From NCBI RefSeq assembly GCF_900162685.1, contig NZ_LT727828.1, positions 2,090,145 through 2,133,252 of the forward strand: a DNA stretch of 43,108 bases, read 5' to 3'. Source of the DNA: Terribacillus halophilus. Its GTDB lineage: Bacteria > Bacillota > Bacilli > Bacillales > Amphibacillaceae. The position numbers and the translations under genes were made by a program. Shown piece by piece: positions 18,388-26,980 of this stretch. Positions within the stretch are counted from its first letter, which is position 1; the number at the start of each line of letters is the position of its first letter. Under the pieces are notes generated by a model. It saw only the letters and a program-made list of their open reading frames with translations, made no database searches and was not told the origin of the DNA.

Positions 18388-19779
18388 TTACACCGTCTGC
18401 TTTCTTGCCTGCTGTACTGCTTTCCCAGCTTGTCGCGCAGGATGACGATCCGGAAGTTTGCTGTTTCCACTTAAATTTTCACGGAGCGTTTTTCCCTCGT
18501 ATTTCTCTCTAATTCTTCCACGCTTCTGTAAAATCGGGACAACATAATCAGCAAGATCTTTAAATGTTCCTGGTGTAACCGCATAGGCAATATTAAACCC
18601 ATCGACACCTGTTTGTTCCACCCAATCCTCCATCGCGTCTGCAACTTGTTCAGGTGTTCCGGCGACAACAGGACCAATCCCGCCAATACCGACAAATTCA
18701 GCAACTTCACGTACCGTCCATTTTTTGTTAGGATCTATCTTGGTAAACGTCTCTACCGCTGAGTGAATTGCTTCATTCTCTACAAAACGCAATTCTTCCT
18801 CTGGGTCATATTCGGAGAAATCGATACCAGTCCAGCCTCCTAGTAAAACAAGTCCGCCTTCATAGCTTGCATAACTGCGATATTCGTTTAACTTTAGCTG
18901 GGCAGCTTCTTCTGTTTCTGCCACAATTGGTGTAAACAAGCTCATTACTTTAATTTCTTCCGGATTTCGGCCTTGACGCTTCGTCTCCTCCCGCAGCTTT
19001 TCTACATAGCGCTTTGTCACGGTAACCGTCGGTGTACTGATAAACACACATTCGGCGTGCTTAGCAGCAAACGCTCTGCCTTTTGGGGAGGAACCTGCCT
19101 GGAAGAGCACTGGCGTCCGTTGCGGAGAAGGTTCGGACAGATGTGCTCCCGGGACTTGATAATACTTGCCGTTATGATGAATGTCATGGACTTTCTCCGG
19201 ATCAGTGTACACTTTTCGCTCTGTATCGCGCACAACTGCATCGTCTTCCCAGCTGCCTTCCCAAAGCTTATAGCAAACCTCTACGTATTCCTCTGCAATG
19301 TTATAGCGCTCATCATGTTTGATTTGTGTATCTAACCCTAAATTTCTAGCTGCGCTTTCTAAGTAAGAAGTGACAATATTCCAGCCTACCCGGCCATTTG
19401 TTAGATGATCCAATGTGGATACACGACGCGCAAAGCTGTATGGATGCTCATACGTAACGGAAGCTGTAACTCCAAAGCCTAGATGTTTGGTAACTTGCGC
19501 CATCGCCGGTACAACTAGCAGCGGATCATTGACAGGCACTTGAGCTGCCTGGCGTACCGCTCCTTCCCGGGAGCTTTGGTAAACATCATACGTTCCAAGT
19601 ACATCCGCTAAAAATAATGTATCAAACTGTCCTTTTTCTAAAATCTGCGCTAGCTCTGTCCAATAATCCAAATCCTTATAACGATGTGCTTGATCTTCCG
19701 GATGCGTCCATAAACCAGGAGATTGGTGCCCTACACAATTCATGTCAAAAGCATTGAGATAAATTCGTTTCTTTGTCAT
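18388..19779 (-). CDS. FMN-dependent monooxygenase, NtaA/SnaA/DszA/DmoA family
   Basis: Bacterial luciferase-like two-component monooxygenase that uses reduced FMN from a partner reductase. At 463 residues it has the family length. The N-terminus (LNAFDMNCVGHQSPGLWTHP) closely resembles dimethyl-sulfide monooxygenase DmoA and NtaA types. Further family motifs are FDTLFLADVLG, NGRVGWNIVTSYLESAARN, a long insert ending FQAGSSPKGRAFAAKHAE, and VAGTPEQVADAMEDWVEQTGVDGF (split here; near 370-395). GGAGG precedes the ATG at 19779. Given the S-box leader and neighbours, it probably releases sulfite or a reduced sulfur species from an organosulfur compound; DMS is only one possibility. Confidence 0.88.
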   Translation of the reverse strand: MTKKRIYLNAFDMNCVGHQSPGLWTHPEDQAHRYKDLDYWTELAQILEKGQFDTLFLADVLGTYDVYQSSREGAVRQAAQVPVNDPLLVVPAMAQVTKHLGFGVTASVTYEHPYSFARRVSTLDHLTNGRVGWNIVTSYLESAARNLGLDTQIKHDERYNIAEEYVEVCYKLWEGSWEDDAVVRDTERKVYTDPEKVHDIHHNGKYYQVPGAHLSEPSPQRTPVLFQAGSSPKGRAFAAKHAECVFISTPTVTVTKRYVEKLREETKRQGRNPEEIKVMSLFTPIVAETEEAAQLKLNEYRSYASYEGGLVLLGGWTGIDFSEYDPEEELRFVENEAIHSAVETFTKIDPNKKWTVREVAEFVGIGGIGPVVAGTPEQVADAMEDWVEQTGVDGFNIAYAVTPGTFKDLADYVVPILQKRGRIREKYEGKTLRENLSGNSKLPDRHPARQAGKAVQQARKQTV

Positions 19780-19797
19780 TTGTTATTCCTCCTTTGA

Positions 19798-21075
19798 TTA
19801 TCGAACAGCGAGTCCATCGGTCGTCGCATGCAGTTGCGCTTTCGCAGCTGGTTTTAAAAATACTGTTAAACAGAAACTGAGCGCATACATAATGGCAAAT
19901 CCCCACACAACACCGACAATCCCTAGATAATTGTTAAGAACACCAACAAGTACTGGTCCTACAAACTGACTAGCTCCTGCACCTAAATTGAGTACCGAAA
20001 TTGCTGCGCCTCGGTTTGCCGGAGCCAATGTAGGCAAGATAGCCGACAGTGGAACAAAAGCTGCAATTGCTGCACCAAAAAGAATGGCATTCAGTGCAAG
20101 CAGCGGAATATTTGCCCCGAACGCAACTGGTATATAGTAATAAAGCAAGGAACAAATTGCTGCACCAAAGCAACCAAACCAACGAACAACCCGCAGCCAG
20201 CCAATTCGGTCACCGAGCATGCCAAACAAAACCCCCATCACCATATTACTGACAGACTGGATAGCCCAGAGCTGCAACCACTGACTCGTGGTGATATCCA
20301 AAAAACTCGTAAAGAAACCCGGCATCACAACGACAAACCCGTACCACCCAGCAGTATTAATGGCACGCAGCAAACCACCTGCTGCAACGCGCGGACTTTC
20401 CCAAAGAATCGTTATTCCTTTCAACGCTTCCGCCCATTTATTTCCCTTCACCTGGTCTTGAATTTTAATACCTTGCCGGTCTTTATCATCGACAAGAAAC
20501 ACGCCAAGAACGCCTCCGATAATAATCCAGATAAGGGAACTCCACAGCGTTACCATTTCACCAAAAAACGGAAGAAAAATACTAGGATAGTACGAACCGA
20601 GGAACCCGATTCCACCAGCAAACATAAAGAAAAACCATCCCATAGCCGTTGCCAGTTTATGTTTTTCCGTACGGTAAGCAATCCACACGATAAAGGCGAA
20701 CGCAAACAGTGGATATCCGAAACCACGCAATCCGTACATAAGCACCATCATCGAAAAACTTTCTAGATACAGACCGAAGTAGAGAAAGCCTATTTCAAAG
20801 AGCACCCACGTGATGAGACCAAGCAGCATTGTTTTTTTCGGACCGATTACTTCTCCGAGTACGCCGGCAAGCCAAGAAGCTACTGTAAGTACAATGCCAT
20901 AGGCGCTGAACATAATGGCAGATTGATTAGCAGAAAAACCTATGTCGACAACATACTTTGATAGAAAAGCCTGCTCAATCCCATCACCAGTCATAAACAA
21001 TAAAATCGCAAGCAGCCCTCCGATAATTTGAATCGGCATACCAAACAACTTCTTTTCCGCTAACGGTATCTGCAT
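19798..21075 (-). CDS. MFS transporter, RbtT/DalT/CsbX (polyol permease) family
   Basis: Twelve-helix major facilitator permease of 425 residues. The first helix region carries MTGDGIEQAFLSKYVVDIGF, followed by the loop-2 motif GVLGEVIGPKKTMLLGL, and VAGGLLRAINTAGWYGFVVVMPGF-type segments (described in part) occur in the second half; these resemble the CsbX/polyol permease branch. Its ATG at 21075 follows AAAGGAGG. It sits between the FMN reductase and the monooxygenase in the sulfur operon, so I infer that it imports an organosulfur substrate rather than a sugar alcohol. Export of a product cannot be excluded. Confidence 0.85.
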   Translation of the reverse strand: MQIPLAEKKLFGMPIQIIGGLLAILLFMTGDGIEQAFLSKYVVDIGFSANQSAIMFSAYGIVLTVASWLAGVLGEVIGPKKTMLLGLITWVLFEIGFLYFGLYLESFSMMVLMYGLRGFGYPLFAFAFIVWIAYRTEKHKLATAMGWFFFMFAGGIGFLGSYYPSIFLPFFGEMVTLWSSLIWIIIGGVLGVFLVDDKDRQGIKIQDQVKGNKWAEALKGITILWESPRVAAGGLLRAINTAGWYGFVVVMPGFFTSFLDITTSQWLQLWAIQSVSNMVMGVLFGMLGDRIGWLRVVRWFGCFGAAICSLLYYYIPVAFGANIPLLALNAILFGAAIAAFVPLSAILPTLAPANRGAAISVLNLGAGASQFVGPVLVGVLNNYLGIVGVVWGFAIMYALSFCLTVFLKPAAKAQLHATTDGLAVR

Positions 21076-21088
21076 AACTTCTCCTCCT

Positions 21089-21640
21089 TTATTTCACCAA
21101 ACTAACTGTATCGTTACGGCGGATTGCTTCGATAAGGTGATTTGTCTGTGCCTTTAATCTTGCAGCTGTATCTTCCTCCGCAATCGGCTCTGTTGGGTTG
21201 TCTTTTAATATGTGTTGATCACATATATAAACGCCTTGCAGAGACTCACCCTTTAAATTAGCGATAAGTGGTTTTAACGCATAATCTATTGCTAGCAGAT
21301 GCGCCGGACTCCCGCCCGTCATAATCGGAAGTACAGGTTTGTTGGTGAATATGCCTTGAGGCAGCACGTCCAATAACGCCTTCAGCACCCCTGTATAGGA
21401 AGCTTTGTAAACTGGCGATGCGATAATGAGTGCCTTCGCATTCTCAATTGTTTTGCCAGCCACCACGATAGCAGGGCTATCAAATCGCGCATAGACCAAA
21501 TCCTCCGGTTTAAAATCTGTAATGCTGATTACGTCAGCTGTAAAGCCTTGCTGCTTCACCAGCTCTCCTGCATAGGCTGCTGCTAGCAGCGATCTCGACT
21601 TTCGTGATGGACTTCCAGATAAAATAATAATGTCAGACAT
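21089..21640 (-). CDS. NAD(P)H-dependent FMN reductase, SsuE/MsuE-like
   Basis: Flavodoxin-fold reductase (183 residues) that supplies reduced FMN to partner monooxygenases. The N-terminus IIILSGSPSRKSRS carries the phosphate-binding loop of the NADPH-dependent FMN reductase family, and ALIIASPVYKASYTGVLKALLD (near 88-109; quoted in part) is the diagnostic dimer/flavin segment. PVLPIMTGGSPAHLLAID is also typical. GGAGGAG precedes the ATG at 21640. It is the first gene of the operon, directly behind the SAM riboswitch, and is the obvious partner of the NtaA/DmoA-type enzyme downstream. Confidence 0.92.
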   Translation of the reverse strand: MSDIIILSGSPSRKSRSLLAAAYAGELVKQQGFTADVISITDFKPEDLVYARFDSPAIVVAGKTIENAKALIIASPVYKASYTGVLKALLDVLPQGIFTNKPVLPIMTGGSPAHLLAIDYALKPLIANLKGESLQGVYICDQHILKDNPTEPIAEEDTAARLKAQTNHLIEAIRRNDTVSLVK

Positions 21641-21680
21641 GTTTCTTCTCCTCCTTTTTTTCGGTTAAAGTGACGAAACG

Positions 21681-21839
21681 AAAAAAAGCTCTCTTTTCCG
21701 AAGAAAAGAGAGCTTTGAAAAAATCGCCCGCACTCTTATCTTCCAAGAAATTAATCTTGCTGGAATTAGCACCTTTCTGACAGTGTCAGAGGTTGCTGAA
21801 GCTTCTTCGGGCCAGTCCCTCAGCTTCTCTTGATAAGAA
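21681..21839 (-). promoter_or_regulatory. SAM (S-box, SAM-I) riboswitch with terminator
   Basis: The minus strand has the SAM-I hallmarks in order: CTTATCAAGAGAAGCTGAGG, GACTGGCCC, GCTTCAGCAACC, a GACACTGTCA hairpin, AAGGTGCTAATTCC and the closing GATAAGAG. The P1 arms are near 21838 and 21734. The terminator is a strong hairpin (21688-21716) with a T-run at 21687-21681. Established mechanism: SAM binding causes termination, so the operon is on when methionine or sulfur is scarce. Confidence 0.97.
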
Positions 21840-21858
21840 CTATATGAAATTAATTTAC

Positions 21859-21887
21859 ATGATACGTGGGCTGGAAAGGAAAGTCAA
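21859..21887 (-). promoter_or_regulatory. Sigma-A promoter of the sulfur operon
   Basis: The minus strand shows TTGACT (21887-21882), a 17-bp spacer and TATCAT (21864-21859). Transcription would start about 15 bases before the SAM aptamer, exactly as expected for an S-box leader. Confidence 0.8.
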
Positions 21888-21979
21888 TGCAATTGTGCAA
21901 ATATTTTTAAAATAGTACTTTGCTCATTTCTTAAGGGAAAAGCTCTTTTAACTTAAGGTAAGCATTTTTGTTAGGACTT

Positions 21980-22007
21980 AAGACTGCCAGTATTATACAG
22001 CAGTCTT
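21980..22007. terminator. Inverted repeat after spoVE, possible weak terminator
   Basis: AAGACTGC and GCAGTCTT form an 8-bp perfect stem with a 12-base AT-rich loop. No good T-run follows on the minus strand, so termination of the upstream cell-wall transcript here is only a possibility. The rest of 21888-22030 has no feature I recognise. Confidence 0.4.
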
Positions 22008-22030
22008 TGAAACGAATTTGAAAGGAAAGT

Positions 22031-23134
22031 CTAAAGCTTACTATACCGGCTGACATTCAGTAATATCCCGACAGAACTTAAGGTCAGAGTTAGTGAGGAT
22101 CCGCCGTAACTTAAAAATGGCAATGTAATACCGGTAACAGGAATCAATCCGGTGACGACGCTGATGTTTATCATCGCCTGAATTGCAATCATACCTGTAA
22201 TCCCTAAAGCCAGCAGACTGCTAAATCCATCAGGAGCACGGAGCGCTACCTGAATGCCCCGCCATAAAAACAGCAGGAACAAAAGCATCACACCAGCACC
22301 ACCGATGAAACCAAGTTCTTCGGCCAAGATAGCAAAAATAAAATCCGTCTGGGGTTCAGGCAAATAAAAGAATTTTTGCAAACTGTTCCCTAACCCTAGT
22401 CCCATAAGCCCGCCAGGTCCAATAGCGTACAGCGATTGAATGATTTGGAACCCTTCTCCCAGCGGATCTTCCCAAGGATCCAGGAAAGCGGTTATACGCT
22501 TAATTCGATAAGGAGCTGACAGGATCAAGGCTGCAAAAGCTCCAACTCCGAGTAAACCGAGTCCGACAAAGTGAGAAATCCTAGCCCCGCTGACAAGAAT
22601 CATCACCATACAGGTGAGTACAAGGACCACGCCTGTTCCAAGGTCAGGCTGAAGCATAATCATTCCGAATGCAGTAAAAACGAGCAGCAGTGATGGAAGA
22701 AATCCTTGCTTTAAGGAAGTGATGTACTTCTGTTTGGCTGATAGATAGACGGCTAAGTAGATGATTAAGCCAAGCTTCGTAAATTCGGAAGGCTGGATAC
22801 TGAATGCTCCGATTCCGATCCAGCTTCGGGCTCCGCCTCGCACCATCCCAATGCCTGGTATGAGAACGGCGATAAGCAAAAGGAAACAAATGAGCAGAAG
22901 CACTTTCGCATATCGGCGCCAATTCTCGTAATGCACCCTGGAGATGATCAGCATTGCAGCCAGTCCCACCCCGGCAAACAATAACTGTCGCTTAGCAAAG
23001 AAAAAACTGTCACCGAATTTATAGCCCGCCCAAATTGCTGAAGCACTGTAAACCATAATGATACCGACTGTCAGTAAGCCGCCAATAGAGAAAAGCAACA
23101 GCCAGTCCGTCTTTGGAAGATTACTTTTACGCAA
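22031..23134 (-). CDS. spoVE: Lipid II polymerase SpoVE (SEDS family, spore cortex)
   Basis: Membrane glycosyltransferase of the SEDS (FtsW/RodA/SpoVE) family, which polymerises spore cortex glycan with SpoVD. The sequence matches SpoVE rather than FtsW: MVYSASAIWAGYKFGDSFFF, IQPSEFTKLGLI, the essential FLDPWEDPLGEGFQ loop, LPEPQTDFIFAILAEELGF and LPFLSYGGSS. About ten helices. I favour TTG 23134 (367 residues against 366 in B. subtilis) with GGAAATGGGG upstream; the open frame extends to TTG 23200, but that extra segment is not hydrophobic and is unlike the family. A terminator-like hairpin covers the ribosome binding site. No murG follows. Confidence 0.95.
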   Translation of the reverse strand: MRKSNLPKTDWLLLFSIGGLLTVGIIMVYSASAIWAGYKFGDSFFFAKRQLLFAGVGLAAMLIISRVHYENWRRYAKVLLLICFLLLIAVLIPGIGMVRGGARSWIGIGAFSIQPSEFTKLGLIIYLAVYLSAKQKYITSLKQGFLPSLLLVFTAFGMIMLQPDLGTGVVLVLTCMVMILVSGARISHFVGLGLLGVGAFAALILSAPYRIKRITAFLDPWEDPLGEGFQIIQSLYAIGPGGLMGLGLGNSLQKFFYLPEPQTDFIFAILAEELGFIGGAGVMLLFLLFLWRGIQVALRAPDGFSSLLALGITGMIAIQAMINISVVTGLIPVTGITLPFLSYGGSSLTLTLSSVGILLNVSRYSKL

Positions 23135-23136
23135 AG

Positions 23137-23167
23137 AAAAACCCCATTTCCTTGATTGGAATTGGGG
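23137..23167 (-). promoter_or_regulatory. Terminator-like hairpin over the spoVE ribosome binding site
   Basis: On the minus strand CCCCAATTCC (23167-23158) pairs with GGAAATGGGG (23151-23142) with one mismatch and a 6-base loop, followed at once by TTTTTC and the TTG start. The 3' arm contains the GGAAATGGGG ribosome binding site. It could attenuate transcription, block translation, or both. This is inference from structure. Confidence 0.55.
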
Positions 23168-23204
23168 GTCCGCATGCAGCGAAGCGGCTGAGCAGGACAA
23201 GCCC

Positions 23205-24557
23205 CTACTCTAATGTATGCACCGCTTCTACAAACATGTTTCCTCTTTCTTCAAATGTTCTGTACTGATCCCAACTTGCACATGCTGGGGACAGCAGGAT
23301 CACATCACCGCTCTCAGAAAGACGATAAGCGGCTTCCGCTGCTTCTTTTACGTCTTTTACATACTCAATAAGCTCAATACCGGCCAAATAAGCAGTTTCC
23401 CGCAGCTTTTCAGCTGTTTCACCAAATACGACTAAAGCTTTCACATGATCCATGAATGGGACAAGTGTTTCAAACGTATTACCGCGATCCAATCCGCCGG
23501 CAAGCAGAATAGTCGGCTGCTCAAACGATGATAAAGCTTTAGACGTGGCTAATATATTGGTAGCCTTGGAATCATTGTAAAAAGCTCTCCCGTTCAGATG
23601 CTTGATATACTGCAATCGATGTTCCACGCCTGAAAAAGTCTTCAATACATGCTGAATACCTTCATTCGTAGCTCCAGCAAGCTTTGCAGCAGCTACTGCT
23701 GCAAGAATATTCTCCAGCTGATGGCCCCCTACAAGCAAAATATCTTCCATAGCAGCCACGGCTTCGTCTTTAAAATAGACATGCGTCTGATCATACCATG
23801 CTCCATCAGCAAGCTTCCTGGAACCAGAGAAAGGAACAAGCGTCGCCTTTGCATCTTTGACAATATGCTGCAAACGCTCATCCTCTGCATTATAAACAAG
23901 ATAATCTCCCGCATCTTGGTTACGGAAAATATTCGCCTTCGCTTGTTCATAATTTTCTAAGGAATGATGGTAATCTAAGTGAGCTTCAAAAATGTTCAGC
24001 ATGACGGCAATATGAGGTCGGAATTGATCAATTCCTTGCAGCTGGAAAGAGGACAGCTCCAAAACAAGTCGATCATCTTCGGTTGTTTTGTTCGCCACTT
24101 CTGATGCTGCAGTACCGATATTGCCTGCTACATATGTACGCACTTGACTTTCCTTGAGCATTTCATATGCAAGTGTTGTTGTTGTTGTCTTGCCGTTCGA
24201 ACCAGTAATACCGATTAGTGTTCCTTTATGAAGCAAACCAGCAAGCTCTACCTCCGTCAAGACCGGAATGTTTCGTTCAATTGCTGTCTGCACGATCAGA
24301 TTTTCGTAACGGATACCTGGATTCTTGATGAGGACATCCATTCCATCGAGGAGTTCGATTTCCTGCGGTCCAAGCTTCACTTCCGCTCCCTTTTGCTCCA
24401 GAATCGTTACTAACTCATCCTGATTGGAAGCATTTAAATCACTAACGCGTACACTGCGTCCATGCGCTAGCAAGGTGCTGGCAGCTGCAAAGCCGCTCTT
24501 CGCCAAACCAAGCACAAGAACGCGCTTATATGGGAAGTGCGTCTCAAAATCAGACAT
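23205..24557 (-). CDS. murD: UDP-N-acetylmuramoyl-L-alanine--D-glutamate ligase
   Basis: Cytoplasmic ATP-dependent ligase that adds D-glutamate to UDP-MurNAc-L-Ala. I choose ATG 24557 (450 residues, [20 protein letters not shown]); its A is the last base of the mraY stop (TAATG), so it is translationally coupled, and a 26-codon upstream extension is a reading-frame artefact inside mraY. The N-terminal Rossmann motif VLGLAKSGFAAA, the ATP loop GITGSNGKTTTT (near 113-124), NIFEAHLDYH, and the C-terminal HRLQ and NDSKATN motifs are all Mur-ligase hallmarks. Confidence 0.97.
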   Translation of the reverse strand: MSDFETHFPYKRVLVLGLAKSGFAAASTLLAHGRSVRVSDLNASNQDELVTILEQKGAEVKLGPQEIELLDGMDVLIKNPGIRYENLIVQTAIERNIPVLTEVELAGLLHKGTLIGITGSNGKTTTTTLAYEMLKESQVRTYVAGNIGTAASEVANKTTEDDRLVLELSSFQLQGIDQFRPHIAVMLNIFEAHLDYHHSLENYEQAKANIFRNQDAGDYLVYNAEDERLQHIVKDAKATLVPFSGSRKLADGAWYDQTHVYFKDEAVAAMEDILLVGGHQLENILAAVAAAKLAGATNEGIQHVLKTFSGVEHRLQYIKHLNGRAFYNDSKATNILATSKALSSFEQPTILLAGGLDRGNTFETLVPFMDHVKALVVFGETAEKLRETAYLAGIELIEYVKDVKEAAEAAYRLSESGDVILLSPACASWDQYRTFEERGNMFVEAVHTLE

Positions 24558-25537
24558 TATAATCCCACCTTCATGTACACGCCGATGACAGCGAATAGTA
24601 GTCCTACAGCCCAGAATGTAGTAACAACACGCCATTCAGACCATCCGGACAATTCATAGTGGTGGTGAAGCGGGCTCATCTTAAAGACCCGTTTCCCCGT
24701 TGTCTTAAATGAGATTACCTGAATCATGACAGAAAGTGTTTCGATGACAAACACACCGCCAATAACGATTAACAAAATCTCCATCTTTGTCAGAATGGCA
24801 ACAGCAGCAATTGCACCGCCAAGCCCGAGTGAGCCTGTGTCTCCCATAAATACTTTTGCAGGGTGCGCATTAAACACAAGGAATCCGAGCAAAGCCCCGA
24901 CAACAGCCAAAGCAAATACAGTTACCTGTGTTTGTTGTACGTCATAATACGCGACTACAGCGAATGCTCCGAAAGCGATTGCTGCGGTACCTGCAAGCAG
25001 TCCATCCAGTCCATCGGTCAAGTTGACTGCATTGGATGCACCAACCAGCATAACAAGGATTAAGAAGAAATAACCCCAGCCAAGATCCCATTGAATCGAC
25101 GTTCCGGGAATTTGTATGTAAGTACCGAAATCATTGTAGCGAAGCAATGCATAAAAAACGATTGCAATAATAATTTGTCCAAGCATTTTTTGTTTGGATG
25201 TTAGCCCAAGGTTACGCTTCATCGCAACTTTGATGTAATCATCCAGGAATCCAAGTAAGCCATATCCGACTAGCACAAACAGAAGAAGCCATGTTTCTAA
25301 GCTAATCTGGATACCTCCGATTGCATGCATAATCCATGTTGAGGCGACAATGCTGATGATGATCATAACGCCGCCCATTGTCGGTGTACCCGACTTCTTC
25401 ATATGGGATTTAGGTCCTTCCTCACGAATACTCTGACCGAATTTCAATCTGCGTAGAAATGGTATGACTATTGGAGAAATAAGGACGGTGACGATGAATG
25501 CTACCGCAATTGTCACAAGTAATAGTGCCACGTTCAT
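24557..25537 (-). CDS. mraY: Phospho-N-acetylmuramoyl-pentapeptide transferase MraY
   Basis: Integral membrane enzyme that transfers phospho-MurNAc-pentapeptide to undecaprenyl phosphate, forming lipid I. The 326-residue protein has about ten helices and the family motifs KSGTPTMGG (residues near 46-54), [12 protein letters not shown], the catalytic [13 protein letters not shown], and [12 protein letters not shown] with the C-terminal [15 protein letters not shown]. The ATG at 25537 has GGAGG upstream. It lies between murF and murD. Confidence 0.98.
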   Translation of the reverse strand: MNVALLLVTIAVAFIVTVLISPIVIPFLRRLKFGQSIREEGPKSHMKKSGTPTMGGVMIIISIVASTWIMHAIGGIQISLETWLLLFVLVGYGLLGFLDDYIKVAMKRNLGLTSKQKMLGQIIIAIVFYALLRYNDFGTYIQIPGTSIQWDLGWGYFFLILVMLVGASNAVNLTDGLDGLLAGTAAIAFGAFAVVAYYDVQQTQVTVFALAVVGALLGFLVFNAHPAKVFMGDTGSLGLGGAIAAVAILTKMEILLIVIGGVFVIETLSVMIQVISFKTTGKRVFKMSPLHHHYELSGWSEWRVVTTFWAVGLLFAVIGVYMKVGL

Positions 25538-25579
25538 TGTTGTTTCCTCCTTTAAAAAAGCACCCGTCCAATCATTTCA

Positions 25580-25599
25580 AGATGCTAAGAAAAGCATCT
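25580..25599. repeat. Short inverted repeat between murF and mraY
   Basis: AGATGCT and AGCATCT form a 7-bp stem in the 88-base gap between murF and mraY. No T-run follows, so it is not a clear terminator; it may be an RNA processing or pausing site. Confidence 0.4.
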
Positions 25600-25625
25600 G
25601 TTTTGGCGTTTCTAAATACCAGCTA

Positions 25626-26978
25626 TTAATTTTCTTTCATAATGCCAATTGTGTCAAGTATGGATTCCAGCTTCATACCGCGGGAGGCCTTGAGCAGCAC
25701 AATTGTATCTTCCTGCAGCAGTGGCAGAAGTGCTTCTGCCAAAGAAGCCTTATCTGAAAAGTGGGCACTTTGAATAGATTGATCTGTTATTGCTGCTGAA
25801 ATTTCTTCTGCATCTTCGCCAATTGTGAAAACATAAGCCGATTTTGCTGTAATTACGTCAGCAATTTCACGATGGTAGCGTTTAGATTCAGCACCAATTT
25901 CGTAAATATCCCCAAGTACAAGAATTTTCGTTTCAAACGGAAGTTCCTGTACTGTCTGGATAGCAGCTTTCATGGAAGTTGGTGATGCGTTATATGCATC
26001 ATTGATAATCTTGCTTCCATTTTTTCCTTCCAGCTGTTCCATCCGCATCCCCGTCATTGCCGGAGCTTGTAATGCCAGTTGGATTTGATCCTTACTCACA
26101 CCAAGTTGTGTGCCGAGTACAATTGCATAGCCTGCATTTCGTACATTATGCGCACCTAGCAAAGAAAATGAGTAACTTTCACCATTAACAGAAAAAACTG
26201 TTGCGCTGTCGCCTGTCTGTTCAATTACCAACTTCTCTGTGTTCTGTTCTCCAAAACCGCATGTAACGGTATTTTCTTTCCCGTGATGGAAATCTAGTAA
26301 TGACTCGTCTCCATCAATAATCAAGATTGAGGTTTCTCCCATTCCGGCAGTTATCTCACTCTTCGCCTTGGCAATACCTTCTCTGGAACCGAGAAATTCG
26401 ATATGGGACTCTCCGATATTCGTAATGATTGCATAGTCTGGCTGTGCAATGCGGGACAATAACTCAATCTCGCCAAAGTTGCTCATGCCCATTTCCAATA
26501 CGAGCACCTCACAAGATGGCTGCATGGACAAAACCGTGAGCGGCAACCCAATATGATTGTTGAAATTCCCCTTTGTCGCGAGCACTTCATATTTCTCATT
26601 CAGTACACTCGTTACAAGGTCTTTTGTCGTTGTTTTACCATTTGAACCGGTAATACCTACAACAATTGGATCAACTGCTTCCCGGTGAGCCTGTGCCAGT
26701 TTCTGCAAAGCTTCCAGTGTATCATCAACAAGAAAGAGCACAATTGCAGAAGCTGCCTGCGGGACCGGTACGGAACGGTCCCACAGTGCTGCTGATGCCC
26801 CTTGTGCTATTGCCTGTTCGATAAAGTTATGGGCGTCAAAACGCTCCCCGCGAATCGGAACGAAAAGACTGCCTGGCGCATCTTTTCTGCTATCGGTATT
26901 AACTTGGCTGATTGCAAATTCCTGCTGCTTTGTTGCATCAGGGAATAAACTGTATAGAAACTCACTTGAAAATAGCAT
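25626..26978 (-). CDS. murF: UDP-N-acetylmuramoyl-tripeptide--D-alanyl-D-alanine ligase
   Basis: Cytoplasmic Mur ligase that adds D-Ala-D-Ala to form the pentapeptide precursor. The 450-residue protein has the N-terminal MurF segment TDSRKDAPGSLFVPIRGERFD, ATP loop GITGSNGKTTTK (near 110), FNNHIGLPLTVL (the MurF signature), MGMSNFGEI and NDAYNASPTSM in the C-terminal part. The ATG at 26978 is preceded by AGGAG, which overlaps the murE stop region, indicating coupling. In B. subtilis murF lies outside the dcw cluster beside ddl; here it occupies the classical murE-murF-mraY position. Confidence 0.97.
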   Translation of the reverse strand: MLFSSEFLYSLFPDATKQQEFAISQVNTDSRKDAPGSLFVPIRGERFDAHNFIEQAIAQGASAALWDRSVPVPQAASAIVLFLVDDTLEALQKLAQAHREAVDPIVVGITGSNGKTTTKDLVTSVLNEKYEVLATKGNFNNHIGLPLTVLSMQPSCEVLVLEMGMSNFGEIELLSRIAQPDYAIITNIGESHIEFLGSREGIAKAKSEITAGMGETSILIIDGDESLLDFHHGKENTVTCGFGEQNTEKLVIEQTGDSATVFSVNGESYSFSLLGAHNVRNAGYAIVLGTQLGVSKDQIQLALQAPAMTGMRMEQLEGKNGSKIINDAYNASPTSMKAAIQTVQELPFETKILVLGDIYEIGAESKRYHREIADVITAKSAYVFTIGEDAEEISAAITDQSIQSAHFSDKASLAEALLPLLQEDTIVLLKASRGMKLESILDTIGIMKEN

Positions 26979-26980
26979 TT

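Noticed and set aside
22031-23134. FtsW or RodA
   Set aside because: Conserved segments match SpoVE closely and it sits beside murD as spoVE does; a separate ftsW would be expected elsewhere in the genome.
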